From: Aestuariibacter sp. A3R04
Lineage (GTDB): Bacteria > Pseudomonadota > Gammaproteobacteria > Enterobacterales > Alteromonadaceae
Assembly (NCBI RefSeq): GCF_018860805.1
Contig: NZ_JAHKQR010000001.1
Location: 407,158 to 471,157 of the forward strand
Direction: 5' to 3'
Length of the DNA stretch: 64,000 nt
Positions 1 to 9,466 of the stretch are shown here, piece by piece (the first letter of the stretch is position 1; each line of letters starts with the position of its first letter). A program made the translations under genes and the position numbers. The notes under the pieces are model-generated. The model had not been told where the DNA came from, did no database searches, and worked only from the letters and a program-made list of their open reading frames with translations.

Positions 1-60
1 GCCTTCAAATGCACATTTAGGGAGACATCGAAGGATGATTCGTTAACAAATTGTAACCAG

Positions 61-74
61 TGTAATCGATTACA
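61..74. promoter_or_regulatory. Palindromic operator, LacI-type, copy 1
   Basis: The sequence TGTAATCGATTACA is a perfect 14-base palindrome with a central CG step, the usual form of LacI-family operators. It recurs with one change at 509-522. Which regulator binds is inferred; no LacI gene lies in the window. Confidence 0.5.
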
Positions 75-471
75 AACGGGCAGGCCAGATGAAAGATAAA
101 AAAAAGTGATAATTTTCAATTTATCATTCATGGGGCGATGAAAAACTGACGGCTGATATCGGTTACATGAACAGTAAACACTATTTTTCGATATGTTGGG
201 TTGCTAAGACGAGTAGTCGCAAGAAGGTTGATGCTAGTATCATTCAAAACAAGGGAAAAAATGGGTACGAGATATTCCGTAAATCTGTCTGTTCTGCTTG
301 TAAGGTACAGAAAAGAATGTGATCTCCTGGATTGGTACAGCGAGTCTATAACGTTTTTAAAACAGTGTTTTTTTCCATTATTTCATTGATATTTATTTAA
401 TTTTAATGTCGTTAGACGGCTTATTTATGTACTGGAATGGCAAAAACACAATTTAAAGCGTTAACATTTGG

Positions 472-500
472 TTGACATGAACATTGGGGCAACATAACAT
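472..500 (+). promoter_or_regulatory. Sigma-70 promoter of the N-glycan operon
   Basis: TTGACA at 472-477 is a perfect -35 hexamer, followed after 17 bases by TAACAT at 495-500 as -10. The second palindrome begins 9 bases downstream of the -10, over the expected start of transcription, so a repressor bound there would block initiation. The leader to the first start codon (750) would be about 240 bases. Confidence 0.5.
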
Positions 501-508
501 ACTTTTAC

Positions 509-522
509 TGTAATCGTTTACA
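509..522. promoter_or_regulatory. Palindromic operator, LacI-type, copy 2
   Basis: TGTAATCGTTTACA matches the site at 61-74 at 13 of 14 positions and keeps the central CG. It lies just downstream of the -10 hexamer at 495-500, where a repressor operator is expected. The spacing between the two copies (448 bases centre to centre) would allow looping. Confidence 0.55.
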
Positions 523-749
523 TGTTGTGTTGTTGCTGCTTTTTGGGAGTAATATGTGATTAACATATAAATTGTTGTTTTTGTGGGGTTTTATTTGGAA
601 CCTGCAATTTTATGTTTATGTTTACATAACGGGTACAAAGGACGGCAAAGGATTGACTCCGCTTTTGGTTATACCTTGCTGAACAATTGGCCAAGTCCGT
701 AGCACCACTGATCAGTAAATTCCGCTCGTTTGGAGCTATAGAGTATAAA

Positions 750-1616
750 ATGACATTTTTCATAGGTATAGACGGTGGCGGTTCTCACTGCCGGGCATTG
801 TTGCAAGACGCTAACGGCACGTACCTTGGCGAGGGTCAAGGCGGACCAGCGAACCCGGTGAACGGTGTACAGTTAGCTCAAAGTGCCATCCTCGATGCAT
901 GTGCGCAGGCCATAGGTCAGGCCGGTCTGCCACAGTCTGCTCTGTCGTCGTGTTGCGTGGGCGCAGGCCTTGCTGGTTTGCATTTACCCGCTATGGCTAA
1001 AGCAATGGAAAACTGGGTTCATCCTTTTCAGTCTATGTGTGTTACTACCGATCTTCATGCGGCCATACTAGGGGCGCATCAGGGAAGGGATGGCGCTGTG
1101 TTAATACTGGGTACCGGGTTCAGTGCCCTTGCTATTAGCAAGAATCGCGAATTGGCTCTCGGTGGCATGGGGTTTCCTGTGAATGCTCTTGGTAGCGGTT
1201 CCTGGCTTGGTTTAGAGGCAGTAAAAGCCGTGTTGTTAGCAGCTGATGAACTGGGGCCCGAGACTTTGTTACAGGAGTTACTGCTGGCCAATACCTCTTC
1301 GGTAGAACTGGCACAAAAAACGGTAAATGGCGACGCCACTATTTTTGGGCGTTTTGCCCCTCTGGTGTTTGAAGCTGCAGCAAAAGGCGATGCTGTGGCA
1401 GAAGGGTTGCTAAATCAGGCTGCGGCATTTGCCGAACGAGTAATACGTAAGATGACAACTTTTGGGGCGCCTGAAACTGTACTAATTGGCAGTGTGGCTC
1501 ACGCTCTAAGGTCCCGATTGGCCCCCCAAATTCAAGAGCTCATTACTGAGGGGGAAGCCTCACCGCAAGCAGGCGCAATTTTGTTTGCCAAACAAGTATC
1601 TAATCATTCAATTTAG
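750..1616 (+). CDS. N-acetylglucosamine kinase, BadF/BadG ATPase family
   Basis: Predicted cytoplasmic sugar kinase of 288 residues that would phosphorylate GlcNAc to GlcNAc-6-phosphate. The N-terminus carries the phosphate-1 loop of the ASKHA fold (IGIDGGGSH, residues 5-13), and a second glycine-rich ATP motif (LILGTGFSA) lies near residue 117. An upstream in-frame ATG at 687 exists, but the ATG at 750 places the phosphate loop at the very N-terminus as is normal for the family. It is the first gene of a same-strand run with glycosylasparaginase, endoglycosidase and mannosidases, which fits phosphorylation of GlcNAc freed from N-glycans. The exact sugar specificity is inferred. Confidence 0.82.
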   Translation: MTFFIGIDGGGSHCRALLQDANGTYLGEGQGGPANPVNGVQLAQSAILDACAQAIGQAGLPQSALSSCCVGAGLAGLHLPAMAKAMENWVHPFQSMCVTTDLHAAILGAHQGRDGAVLILGTGFSALAISKNRELALGGMGFPVNALGSGSWLGLEAVKAVLLAADELGPETLLQELLLANTSSVELAQKTVNGDATIFGRFAPLVFEAAAKGDAVAEGLLNQAAAFAERVIRKMTTFGAPETVLIGSVAHALRSRLAPQIQELITEGEASPQAGAILFAKQVSNHSI

Positions 1617-1629
1617 ACGAGGAATCGGT

Positions 1630-2595
1630 ATGACTACACGGCGTCGCTTTTTACAGCTATCTGCATTTACCGGGGCAATCAGCGCAGCGTTACCCGCGTT
1701 TGGTAAGCAAAGTACTACACAAAATAAGCCTGTTGTCGTGTCTACCTGGGAACACGGTATGCCAGCCAACGCGGCGGCCTGGCGTGTGCTGAGTCAAGGC
1801 GGTAGGGCTATTGATGCTGTCGAGCAGGGCGTGCGGGTACCTGAAGGTGACCCCTCAGTACGGACCGTTGGTATTGGCGGATACCCCGACGCCGAAGGTA
1901 ATGTGACACTGGATGCCTGCATTATGGATGAAAACATGAACTGCGGAGCGGTGGCGTACTTGCAGGGCATTAAGCATCCTGTTTCGGTGGCAAGGTTGGT
2001 AATGGACAATACGCCCCACGTGATGTTGGTGGGTGAAGGTGCGAAAAAGTTTGCTCTTGAACAGGGGTTTGTTGAAGAAAATCTACTTACGGACGAGGCA
2101 AAAAACGATTGGCAACAATGGCTGAAAACACGAGAAGTGCAGCAAATTAACATTGAGAACCACGATACCATTGGCATGCTGGCACTGGACAATAAGGGAA
2201 ATCTTTCAGGTGCCTGTACTACCTCGGGGGCTGCGTACAAAATGCCGGGTAGAGTTGGTGATTCTCCCATTATTGGCAGTGGATTATATGTAGACAACGA
2301 AGTTGGCGCGGCCACCGCCACGGGCATGGGTGAGTTAATGATGAAAACCGTGGGTTGCCATTTGGTGGTTGAGCTTATGCGCCAAGGGGCATCTCCGGCA
2401 GAAGCGTGTGAAGGTGCGGTGGAAAGGATTGCAAGAAAACTGGGTGATTACAAAGCCTTTCAGGTTGGCTTTTTAGCTTTAAATAAGCAGGGGCAGTACG
2501 GTGCTCACTGTATTCAACCCGGCTTTAATTATGCGGTTCAGGATAGTGCTGGAAGCCGCCTGATAGACGGCAACAGCTTGTTGAGAGGAGCATAA
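1630..2595 (+). CDS. N4-(beta-N-acetylglucosaminyl)-L-asparaginase, Tat-exported
   Basis: Glycosylasparaginase of the Ntn-hydrolase superfamily, 321 residues, which cleaves the amide bond between GlcNAc and asparagine. The start at 1630 gives a twin-arginine signal (TTRRRFLQLSAF, then a hydrophobic stretch to about residue 25), so the enzyme is likely periplasmic. The autocleavage site and nucleophile are visible as HDTIGM, with Thr180 as the expected new N-terminus of the beta chain. The glycine-rich substrate segments GRVGDSPIIGSG and TATGMGE follow. It sits 13 bases after the kinase gene and 3 bases before the GH85 gene. It would act on the GlcNAc-Asn stub that the endoglycosidase leaves. 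Confidence 0.9.
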   Translation: MTTRRRFLQLSAFTGAISAALPAFGKQSTTQNKPVVVSTWEHGMPANAAAWRVLSQGGRAIDAVEQGVRVPEGDPSVRTVGIGGYPDAEGNVTLDACIMDENMNCGAVAYLQGIKHPVSVARLVMDNTPHVMLVGEGAKKFALEQGFVEENLLTDEAKNDWQQWLKTREVQQINIENHDTIGMLALDNKGNLSGACTTSGAAYKMPGRVGDSPIIGSGLYVDNEVGAATATGMGELMMKTVGCHLVVELMRQGASPAEACEGAVERIARKLGDYKAFQVGFLALNKQGQYGAHCIQPGFNYAVQDSAGSRLIDGNSLLRGA

Positions 2596-2598
2596 GTA

Positions 2599-4353
2599 AT
2601 GGTGAAATTACTACTGACTTTGGGTACTTTCGTTGCTGCTTTTAATGCTTTTGCGGCCGGTCAATCTGATACAATATCACCAAATTCTCCTCCCTTTGCG
2701 CTTACGCTGGAACAACTCAGCCAGTGGTCGCCAGACTCCCCTTTGGCGAACGAGGCCAATGTGGCGCGGGTTGGACTTGCCAGACGTCAACCGGCCTTTC
2801 TGGAGCCAGGGCTTCCTTTACATAACCAGCCGGATAGTCAGGCAAAGGTACTTTACGCACCAGACGGCATGAATAACTTTGCTAATTATCTCACTCGTCA
2901 GCCGAAATTTAATGTGTACAACTTTACGCATTGGGCTGATATCGATGTGCTTAATTGGTTTGCCGGCACGGCACAATACACCATTCAAATCCCTGCCAGA
3001 CCATGGGTGGAAGCTGCACATAAAAATGGCGTAAAGGTAATAGGCTCGGTGTTCCTCGGTGTGGCGCGTTGGGGGGGGAACGCAGATACTGTTGAAGCGT
3101 TACTCAAACAGGATGAGCAAGGGCGCTTTGTCATGGCAGATAAGCTGATCCACATTGCACGTTATTACGGCTTTGACGGTTGGTTGATGAATCAGGAAAC
3201 CGACCTAACTGCAGTAAAAGATGCCGAAAACAACCTTCTTAAAGGTGAGAAGGACCGAGAACAGGGGCTTGAACTGGCGCCGCGAGTGAAGGCATTTATG
3301 CAGTATCTCACTGCAAATGCGCCTGCAGGAATGGAAATTCACTGGTACGACGCCATGATTGATACGGGAGAAGTGAAGTGGCAAAACACACTGAATGACG
3401 CAAATGGCAGCTACTTGCAAGATGGCGCTATTCGTACCAGTGATGCCATGTTCCTGAACTATTGGTGGAATGCCGCAATGGTTGACGGTTCAGTGGAAAA
3501 AGCCAAACAGCTTGGACGTTCTGCTTACGATGTATATACCGGTGCAGATCTGTGGCCACAGCGGGATGCACAAGCAGCGTTCAGTGAATACCAATGGTAT
3601 CACTGGCTATTTGACGGTAATCGGGCGAAAACATCACTGGCCGTATTTGCACCGAATTTTAACTACAACTTTGTCGGAGATGACAAACGGCAACCATTTA
3701 GTGTATTTCAACAAGATGGGGCAGACGCCTGGCGTTTTTATCGCACTGAGCAGCGCTTGTTCAGTGGAGACGATTACAACCTGGCCACAGAAGACAGTCA
3801 CGGCTGGCCCGGGTTGGCAAGTAAATTAGCGGCTTCTACCACCCACTTAAGTTTGCCATTTACCACCACGTTCAACACAGGGCACGGTCAGTTTTGGTTT
3901 AGTGAAGGTGAAAAAGTCTCTGGTGAATGGGCGGATATCAGCGAACAAACGCCGTTACCGACCTGGCAGTTTGCTTTATATGGTACTGATGAAAAAGATC
4001 CCTTTTCAGTGTCCTACACCTTTAAAGATGCTTACCAGGGAGGCAGTGCCCTGCACCTTGCCGGGGATGCATCGGGAGAAAGACTTCCCCTATTTGCCAC
4101 CCGGTTTGCGTTATCTGAAGGAAGCACCTTGTCGTTTGTCACAAAAGGGAAACTTTCAGGTTTGTCCATATATCTACAGGACAGCAAAGGCAAGCGATGG
4201 CTGTTTCCCTTGCTAGATAACTCTGGCTGGCAGACTCAATCGCATTCACTGTCTGCACTAAATGGTGCTCATGTGGCGCAGATTGGTGTTGTGGCAAGCA
4301 CAACTGGGGAAGCCATTGACGGACTGCTCGGCGCATTGACGGTAGCACCATGA
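2599..4353 (+). CDS. Endo-beta-N-acetylglucosaminidase, GH85
   Basis: Secreted or periplasmic endoglycosidase of 584 residues that cuts between the two GlcNAc residues of the N-glycan core. Residues 1-20 form a Sec signal peptide (cleavage near AFAA-GQ). The TIM-barrel segments typical of GH85 are clear: NVYNFTHWADIDVLNWF (about 105-121), VKVIGSVFLGVARWGG and YGFDGWLMNQETDL. The last contains the N-x-E catalytic pair as Asn198 and Glu200, consistent with the substrate-assisted mechanism of the family. A beta-sandwich C-terminal region of about 150 residues follows. The stop codon overlaps the start of cutC (ATGA), so the two are translationally coupled. Confidence 0.9.
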   Translation: MVKLLLTLGTFVAAFNAFAAGQSDTISPNSPPFALTLEQLSQWSPDSPLANEANVARVGLARRQPAFLEPGLPLHNQPDSQAKVLYAPDGMNNFANYLTRQPKFNVYNFTHWADIDVLNWFAGTAQYTIQIPARPWVEAAHKNGVKVIGSVFLGVARWGGNADTVEALLKQDEQGRFVMADKLIHIARYYGFDGWLMNQETDLTAVKDAENNLLKGEKDREQGLELAPRVKAFMQYLTANAPAGMEIHWYDAMIDTGEVKWQNTLNDANGSYLQDGAIRTSDAMFLNYWWNAAMVDGSVEKAKQLGRSAYDVYTGADLWPQRDAQAAFSEYQWYHWLFDGNRAKTSLAVFAPNFNYNFVGDDKRQPFSVFQQDGADAWRFYRTEQRLFSGDDYNLATEDSHGWPGLASKLAASTTHLSLPFTTTFNTGHGQFWFSEGEKVSGEWADISEQTPLPTWQFALYGTDEKDPFSVSYTFKDAYQGGSALHLAGDASGERLPLFATRFALSEGSTLSFVTKGKLSGLSIYLQDSKGKRWLFPLLDNSGWQTQSHSLSALNGAHVAQIGVVASTTGEAIDGLLGALTVAP

Positions 4354-5111
4354 TTCCCCTGGAGATATGCCTGGAAGCTGACACCAGCCATTTGGAATAC
4401 AACCTGGAGCAAGTGCACAGATGCGGCGTTGCCCGGGTTGAGTTGTGTGCCAACATGGCAGAAGAGGGGTTAACGCCTTCTGCACAGGCCATTACTCAGG
4501 CAAGAAGCATTTTTAAAAACGGCGAGCTGTTGGTGATGATCCGGCCGCGAGGCGGCCACTTTTGTTATTCTGCAACCGAGTGTCAAACGATGGCGTCGAG
4601 TATTGATATGGCTGCTGATTTGGGAGCTGATGGCGTTGTTCTTGGCGTGCTCGACCATACACTGGCCCTGCAACGCAGAGCGAGTGCCAGGCTAATTAAT
4701 CGAGCCAGAAAGCAACGCCTTTCAGTTACCTTTCACCGGGCATTCGATGCAATTAACAACCCGCTTGAGTCAATGCGCACGCTTGTCGACATGGGTGTAT
4801 CCAGGGTACTGACATCCGGTACGCCGTGGGAAAGCCGTCTAGGGGCCGTTGATGGCCTAAATTTGCTTGGAAAACTGCTCGCCATTACCAATGGCTATGC
4901 CGAGTTGGTCGTTGGCGGTGGCGTGACTGCTGAGAATGCACGCACCATTATCACATCACTTAACAATAATACCCGCTGTGAAAATCACGGCACACACACC
5001 GACTTCTCTCTCCATTGTTACTCGTCGGTGCTTAGTAATGGGATGATAAATAAAGATAAATTATCCCGCATTTTCAATTCCTGTCGCAGCACTTTCGAAG
5101 AAAACCGGTAG
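4350..5111 (+). CDS. cutC: CutC family TIM-barrel protein
   Basis: A 253-residue member of the CutC family, traditionally called copper homeostasis protein although its biochemical role is unsettled. Family motifs are intact: LEICLEADTSH at the N-terminus, VELCANMAEEGLTPS, MIRPRGGHFCYS, VTFHRAFD and VLTSGTPWESRLGA. No signal peptide is present, so it is cytoplasmic. It overlaps the GH85 stop by four bases and precedes the beta-mannosidase by four bases, which places it firmly inside the N-glycan operon. The context argues for a part in glycan or amino-sugar catabolism rather than copper handling; that is inference. Confidence 0.85.
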   Translation: MIPLEICLEADTSHLEYNLEQVHRCGVARVELCANMAEEGLTPSAQAITQARSIFKNGELLVMIRPRGGHFCYSATECQTMASSIDMAADLGADGVVLGVLDHTLALQRRASARLINRARKQRLSVTFHRAFDAINNPLESMRTLVDMGVSRVLTSGTPWESRLGAVDGLNLLGKLLAITNGYAELVVGGGVTAENARTIITSLNNNTRCENHGTHTDFSLHCYSSVLSNGMINKDKLSRIFNSCRSTFEENR

Positions 5112-5115
5112 TGCA

Positions 5116-7662
5116 GTGACATTTAATCAAGATGATATCAATACTATGGTTAACAAGGCATCAATCCAACATACCGGCAACCTGTTACTCAACGGTGCAT
5201 GGGAATTTAGGCAGGCGGGTACCGAACGTTGGTTTCCGGCTACTGTGCCCGGATGCAATTTTACTGATCTGATGGCCGCAGGACTAATTGACGACCCTTT
5301 CTATCGCGACAATGAAAGCAAGTTGCAGTGGATAGAGAAGGAAAACTGGGAATACCGGAAAATCTTTGTCGTTGATGAGGAGATGTTGTCGGCGCAATAT
5401 ATTGACTTAGTCGCAGATGGTCTTGACACATTTTGCGATATTTCAATTAATGGTCATCCCGTAGTCAGTACCGAGAACATGTTTGTGGGTTATCGCATAG
5501 CCTGCAAAGACGTCCTGGTGGCAGGTGACAACCTCATCGAAGTGGTTTTCAGATCTCCCATCTGCGAAACCATGCCTCGCTATGAACGCGCTGGCTACGC
5601 CTATCCTGCCGAAAACGACAAATCAGAAGAAAAGCTTAGTGTATATTGCCGCAAAGCGCCTTGTCACTTCGGATGGGACTGGGGCCCGCGCTTTGTCACC
5701 AGCGGTATCTGGCGCGATATCCAATTGTGCGCGTATAGCCACGCCCGTATTGAGGACGTGCATTATCAGTTGCTGTCGTTAAGTGATGAAAAAGCGGAAG
5801 TACAGTTTGTCATTGCGCTTGAAGGTGCATTGCCCGCAAAAAGCAGTCTGTCAATATGGTGTGAGCAAAGCGAGCAAATCGCGACCACAGTTGAAGCAAC
5901 CGCGTTTGTAGACAATCAGGTGTGTGTGACCTTTACTATCGACAACCCTCGGCGTTGGTGGCCAAATGGCCTGGGTGAGGCCTTTTTGTACTATGTCGAT
6001 TTTGCTTTGATCTGCGACGGTCTTGAAATCGACAAGTGGCAAACCCCTGTAGGGTTGCGAACAATTGAAGTCATCAATCAGCCCGATGATTTAGGGGTGA
6101 GCTTTTTCGTAAAAGTAAATGGTCACTCCGTTTTCATGAAAGGCGCTAATTATATTCCCGCTGACAGCTTTTTAAACCGCGTAGACGCCGAACGGCACAA
6201 TGCGTTAATGGATGCAGCAGTAAGCGCCAACATGAACATGCTCAGAGTATGGGGCGGCGGTATTTACCAGGACGATACCTTTTATCGCATGGCAGACGAA
6301 AAAGGTTTGCTGATTTGGCAGGACTTTATGTTCGCTTGTACCTTGTACCCTGGTGATGAGGGTTTTATCGCAAATGTGAAAGCCGAAGCAGAGTACAACA
6401 TTAAACGCTTGCGCAATCACCCTTGTATCGCTTTGTGGTGTGGAAATAACGAAGTAGACATGGCCATTAAACACTGGGAGTGGCCGGAAAAATTTGGCTA
6501 TTCTGAGGCTGTTTATGAAGGGTTGAAACAGGATTATAAAGCCCTGTTCGACACTTTATTGCCTTCTGTGGTGGCAGAACTCGACAGCAACAGATTTTAC
6601 ATGCGTTCTTCACCCATCGGATTTTGGGAAGAAGACGCGGATCACATTGCGAATCACCATTTCTGGGGAGTGTGGCACGGCGAGCAACCGTTTAGTGAAT
6701 ACCAGAAACGTATCCCTCGGTTTATGAGTGAGTACGGTTTTCAATCGTTCCCTATGGCCCGTTCATTAAATCGGTTTACTGAAGAGGCAGATCGCGATTT
6801 GCAATCGGATGTACTGCGCGTACACCAAAAGCACCCCCGTGGTAATCAGTTAATTCACAGTTATATGGATGCGGAGTTCCGGCCTCCGAAAGATTTTTCC
6901 CAACTTTTGTATCTCAGTCAGGTTCAACAAGCTGAAGGCCTGAAACTGGCTTTTGAGGCGCATCGCGCAGCTATGCCTTTTTGTATGGGTAGTTTGTACT
7001 GGCAATTAAACGACACCTGGCCAGCTGCGTCTTGGTCGGGCATTGATTACTACGGCAAGTGGAAAGCACTGCACTATCAGGCAAAAAGAAGTTTTGCCGA
7101 ACAGGTACTGGTGCTAACGGGTGATGGAAATACTGTGAAAGTGCAGGCTGTAAATGATGCATTGGTCCCGGTGCAGGCAGCGCTTGAACTGTCGCTGCAA
7201 GATTTCAATGGGAATGTCAGATGGACTTACACCCGTGAAGTAATACTACAACCTGCGTCAAGCGTGCTACTGCACACGCAGGATCTGGCTGAGCTAGGGG
7301 ACATTCAAACCGACGAATGCGTGTTGGTTGCCTCGCTGACAGAAAATACAAACCGCCTTTCTATCACGTATTTCTATTTTGAACCCCACAAGGTCCTGCG
7401 ACTAGCGAAGAGCGAAATTAGTCTTAGTACTACTATTGCTGGAGATGAGTTGCAGGTTGTTTTACAAGCGCCGGTTCTGCATCGCCATGTTTTTGTCGAT
7501 GTACCGCATACAGTGGCGAATTTCTCTGATAATTTTTTTGACTTACTTGCGGGTGAGCAAAAAGTTATCAGTTTGCCGCTTACAGGCATGACTCAAGACG
7601 AACGGGAACAATGCCAGCAAGGCATTGTGTGTCAGTCGTTGATCGACAGTTTTACGGGATAA
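5116..7662 (+). CDS. Beta-mannosidase, GH2
   Basis: Glycoside hydrolase of 848 residues with the GH2 layout: N-terminal jelly roll, two immunoglobulin-like domains and a TIM barrel. Both catalytic acids are visible: acid/base Glu446 in LWCGNNEVD and nucleophile Glu539 in FMSEYGFQS. The HFGWDWGPRF segment (about 184-193) is characteristic of beta-mannosidases. No signal peptide is evident, so it is likely cytoplasmic and would split imported Man-beta-1,4-GlcNAc into mannose and GlcNAc. The start is a GTG at 5116, four bases after cutC; an in-frame ATG at 5146 is an alternative and neither has a strong ribosome site. Confidence 0.9.
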   Translation: MTFNQDDINTMVNKASIQHTGNLLLNGAWEFRQAGTERWFPATVPGCNFTDLMAAGLIDDPFYRDNESKLQWIEKENWEYRKIFVVDEEMLSAQYIDLVADGLDTFCDISINGHPVVSTENMFVGYRIACKDVLVAGDNLIEVVFRSPICETMPRYERAGYAYPAENDKSEEKLSVYCRKAPCHFGWDWGPRFVTSGIWRDIQLCAYSHARIEDVHYQLLSLSDEKAEVQFVIALEGALPAKSSLSIWCEQSEQIATTVEATAFVDNQVCVTFTIDNPRRWWPNGLGEAFLYYVDFALICDGLEIDKWQTPVGLRTIEVINQPDDLGVSFFVKVNGHSVFMKGANYIPADSFLNRVDAERHNALMDAAVSANMNMLRVWGGGIYQDDTFYRMADEKGLLIWQDFMFACTLYPGDEGFIANVKAEAEYNIKRLRNHPCIALWCGNNEVDMAIKHWEWPEKFGYSEAVYEGLKQDYKALFDTLLPSVVAELDSNRFYMRSSPIGFWEEDADHIANHHFWGVWHGEQPFSEYQKRIPRFMSEYGFQSFPMARSLNRFTEEADRDLQSDVLRVHQKHPRGNQLIHSYMDAEFRPPKDFSQLLYLSQVQQAEGLKLAFEAHRAAMPFCMGSLYWQLNDTWPAASWSGIDYYGKWKALHYQAKRSFAEQVLVLTGDGNTVKVQAVNDALVPVQAALELSLQDFNGNVRWTYTREVILQPASSVLLHTQDLAELGDIQTDECVLVASLTENTNRLSITYFYFEPHKVLRLAKSEISLSTTIAGDELQVVLQAPVLHRHVFVDVPHTVANFSDNFFDLLAGEQKVISLPLTGMTQDEREQCQQGIVCQSLIDSFTG

Positions 7663-7666
7663 TAGT

Positions 7667-9457
7667 ATGAACTTAAGTGCCATCGACTTAGTGGTTATTG
7701 CCGGGTACCTGCTGGGCACCTTATTGCTTGGGTTTTATATTTCCAAAAAAGCCAGCAAAGATATGAACGCCTATTTTCTGGCGGGGAAGAAAATTCCCTG
7801 GTGGGCACTTGGCGTGTCAAATGCGTCAGGCATGTTCGATATTACCGGCACCATGTGGTTGGTGTCGATGTGCTTTGTCTATGGCCTTAAAAGCGCATGG
7901 CTCCCCTGGATCTGGCCTATTTTTAATCAGATTTTCCTGATGGTGTACTTGTCGGTTTGGTTGCGCCGCTCTAACGTGATGACAGGGGCGCAGTGGCTGG
8001 AAACCCGTTTTGGCACAGGAAAAAGTGCAGAGTTATGTCAGTTGGTGGTCGTGATATTTGCGCTAATCAGTGCCGTCGGTTTTATCGCTTACGCGTTCAA
8101 AGGGATCGGTAAATTCGCTGCCATATTCTTCCCTTGGGAAGTGTCTCCGGATATCTACGCACTGGTAATTTTCTCCATAACTACCTTGTATGTCATTAAA
8201 GGCGGTATGTACTCGGTGGTATTTACCGAAGTACTACAGTTTATCATCATGACCATTGCTGCTGTGGCGGTTGGCGTGATTGCCATGAACCTGGTATCAC
8301 CTGAGCAAATCGACGCGGCAACACCCGAAGGATGGGCGAGTATCACCTTCGGTTGGCAACTGGACTTAAACTGGCAGGGCCTAATTGACAGTGTGAATAG
8401 CAAAATTCACAGTGATGGCTTCGAACTCTTCGGTCTGATGATTATGATGATGCTGTTCAAAGGCACTCTGTTTTCCATGGCCGGTCCCGTGCCGAATTAC
8501 GACATGCAGCGGATTTTGGCTACCAAATCTCCCAAAGATGCAGCCAGGATGAGCGGGTTGGTCTCCCTGGTTATGTTTTTGCCCCGCTATATGATGGTGG
8601 CAGGGCTCACTGTGTTGGCCCTGGTCTACATGGGCCCAGACATCCAGGCCCAGGGCGAACAATTCGATTTCGAGCAAATTCTTCCTTACGCCATCAATAA
8701 CTTTGTTCCCGTTGGCCTGACAGGGCTGTTGATTGCCGGTTTACTTGCAGCCTTTATGTCTACTTTTGCCGCTTCTGTAAACGCAGCGCCAGTGTATTTC
8801 GTCAACGATATTTACAAGCGCTACTTCCGCCCCGATGCTGATAAGAAGACCTATGTGCGGGTGAGTTATCTGGTGAGTTTTACTATGGTGGCCATTGGTA
8901 TTGGGTTGGGCCTGGTGCTCGGCTCTATCAACGATATTATGCAATGGATATTTGGTGCATTATTTGGCGGCTATGCGGCTGCAAACCTGCTCAAGTGGCA
9001 TTGGTGGCGCTTTAATGCGTTTGGCTATTTTTGGGGCATGATAGCGGGCTTGTTGTGCTCGTTGTTCTTACCTTTATTAATGCCAGACGTGCATCCGTTG
9101 ATGGCATTTCCAGTTTTACTAGCCCTGAGTTTATTGGGTTGTGTCGCCGGTACATTACTAACTCCGCCGGAAGACGATGCCGTGTTGTGTGCTTTCTATC
9201 GTCAGGTACGGCCGTGGGGAGTGTGGGGGCCAATTCGCGATAAAGTGATGGCTGATGATCCTAACTTCGTGCGCGACGACCACATACTGCGTGATGCCAT
9301 TAATATTGCAGTGGGTATGGCCTGGCAAATCAGCCTGGTTGTATTGCCTATTTACCTGGTTATCCGCGACTGGGATGGCGTGGCTGCAGCTCTCGTTGTC
9401 ACTATCGTTACCATGTGGTTCCTGAAAAGGAACTGGTTAGACAAATTAAAAGACTGA
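7667..9457 (+). CDS. Sodium:solute symporter (SSS family)
   Basis: Integral inner-membrane transporter of 596 residues with about 13-14 hydrophobic segments, beginning IDLVVIAGYLLGTLLLGFYIS. SSS-family features include YFLAGKKIPWWALGVSNASGMFDI near the N-terminus and a Pro/Gly-rich GLLIAGLLAAFMSTFAASVNA segment in the sodium-site region. It starts four bases after the beta-mannosidase stop and lies nine bases before the GH92 gene. The likely cargo is a sugar made by the neighbouring enzymes, such as Man-GlcNAc, mannose or GlcNAc; specificity cannot be read from sequence. Confidence 0.85.
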   Translation: MNLSAIDLVVIAGYLLGTLLLGFYISKKASKDMNAYFLAGKKIPWWALGVSNASGMFDITGTMWLVSMCFVYGLKSAWLPWIWPIFNQIFLMVYLSVWLRRSNVMTGAQWLETRFGTGKSAELCQLVVVIFALISAVGFIAYAFKGIGKFAAIFFPWEVSPDIYALVIFSITTLYVIKGGMYSVVFTEVLQFIIMTIAAVAVGVIAMNLVSPEQIDAATPEGWASITFGWQLDLNWQGLIDSVNSKIHSDGFELFGLMIMMMLFKGTLFSMAGPVPNYDMQRILATKSPKDAARMSGLVSLVMFLPRYMMVAGLTVLALVYMGPDIQAQGEQFDFEQILPYAINNFVPVGLTGLLIAGLLAAFMSTFAASVNAAPVYFVNDIYKRYFRPDADKKTYVRVSYLVSFTMVAIGIGLGLVLGSINDIMQWIFGALFGGYAAANLLKWHWWRFNAFGYFWGMIAGLLCSLFLPLLMPDVHPLMAFPVLLALSLLGCVAGTLLTPPEDDAVLCAFYRQVRPWGVWGPIRDKVMADDPNFVRDDHILRDAINIAVGMAWQISLVVLPIYLVIRDWDGVAAALVVTIVTMWFLKRNWLDKLKD

Positions 9458-9466
9458 GATATACAC

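Larger units (their letters stand above)
1..749. other. Non-coding upstream region of the N-glycan locus
   Basis: About 750 bases without a convincing gene; the short open frames here lack a ribosome-binding site and recognisable protein features. The stretch is AT-rich and holds two near-identical palindromes (61-74 and 509-522) and a plausible sigma-70 promoter (472-500). It probably separates the N-glycan operon from another gene, perhaps its receptor or regulator, to the left of the window. No gene start reading leftward is visible inside the window. Confidence 0.6.

Noticed and set aside
201..389. 62-codon plus-strand frame in the upstream region
   Set aside because: No ribosome site, no family resemblance, and biased composition for AT-rich DNA.
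1794..2327. 177-codon minus-strand frame inside the glycosylasparaginase gene
   Set aside because: It lies entirely antisense to a strongly supported gene and encodes no recognisable motifs.
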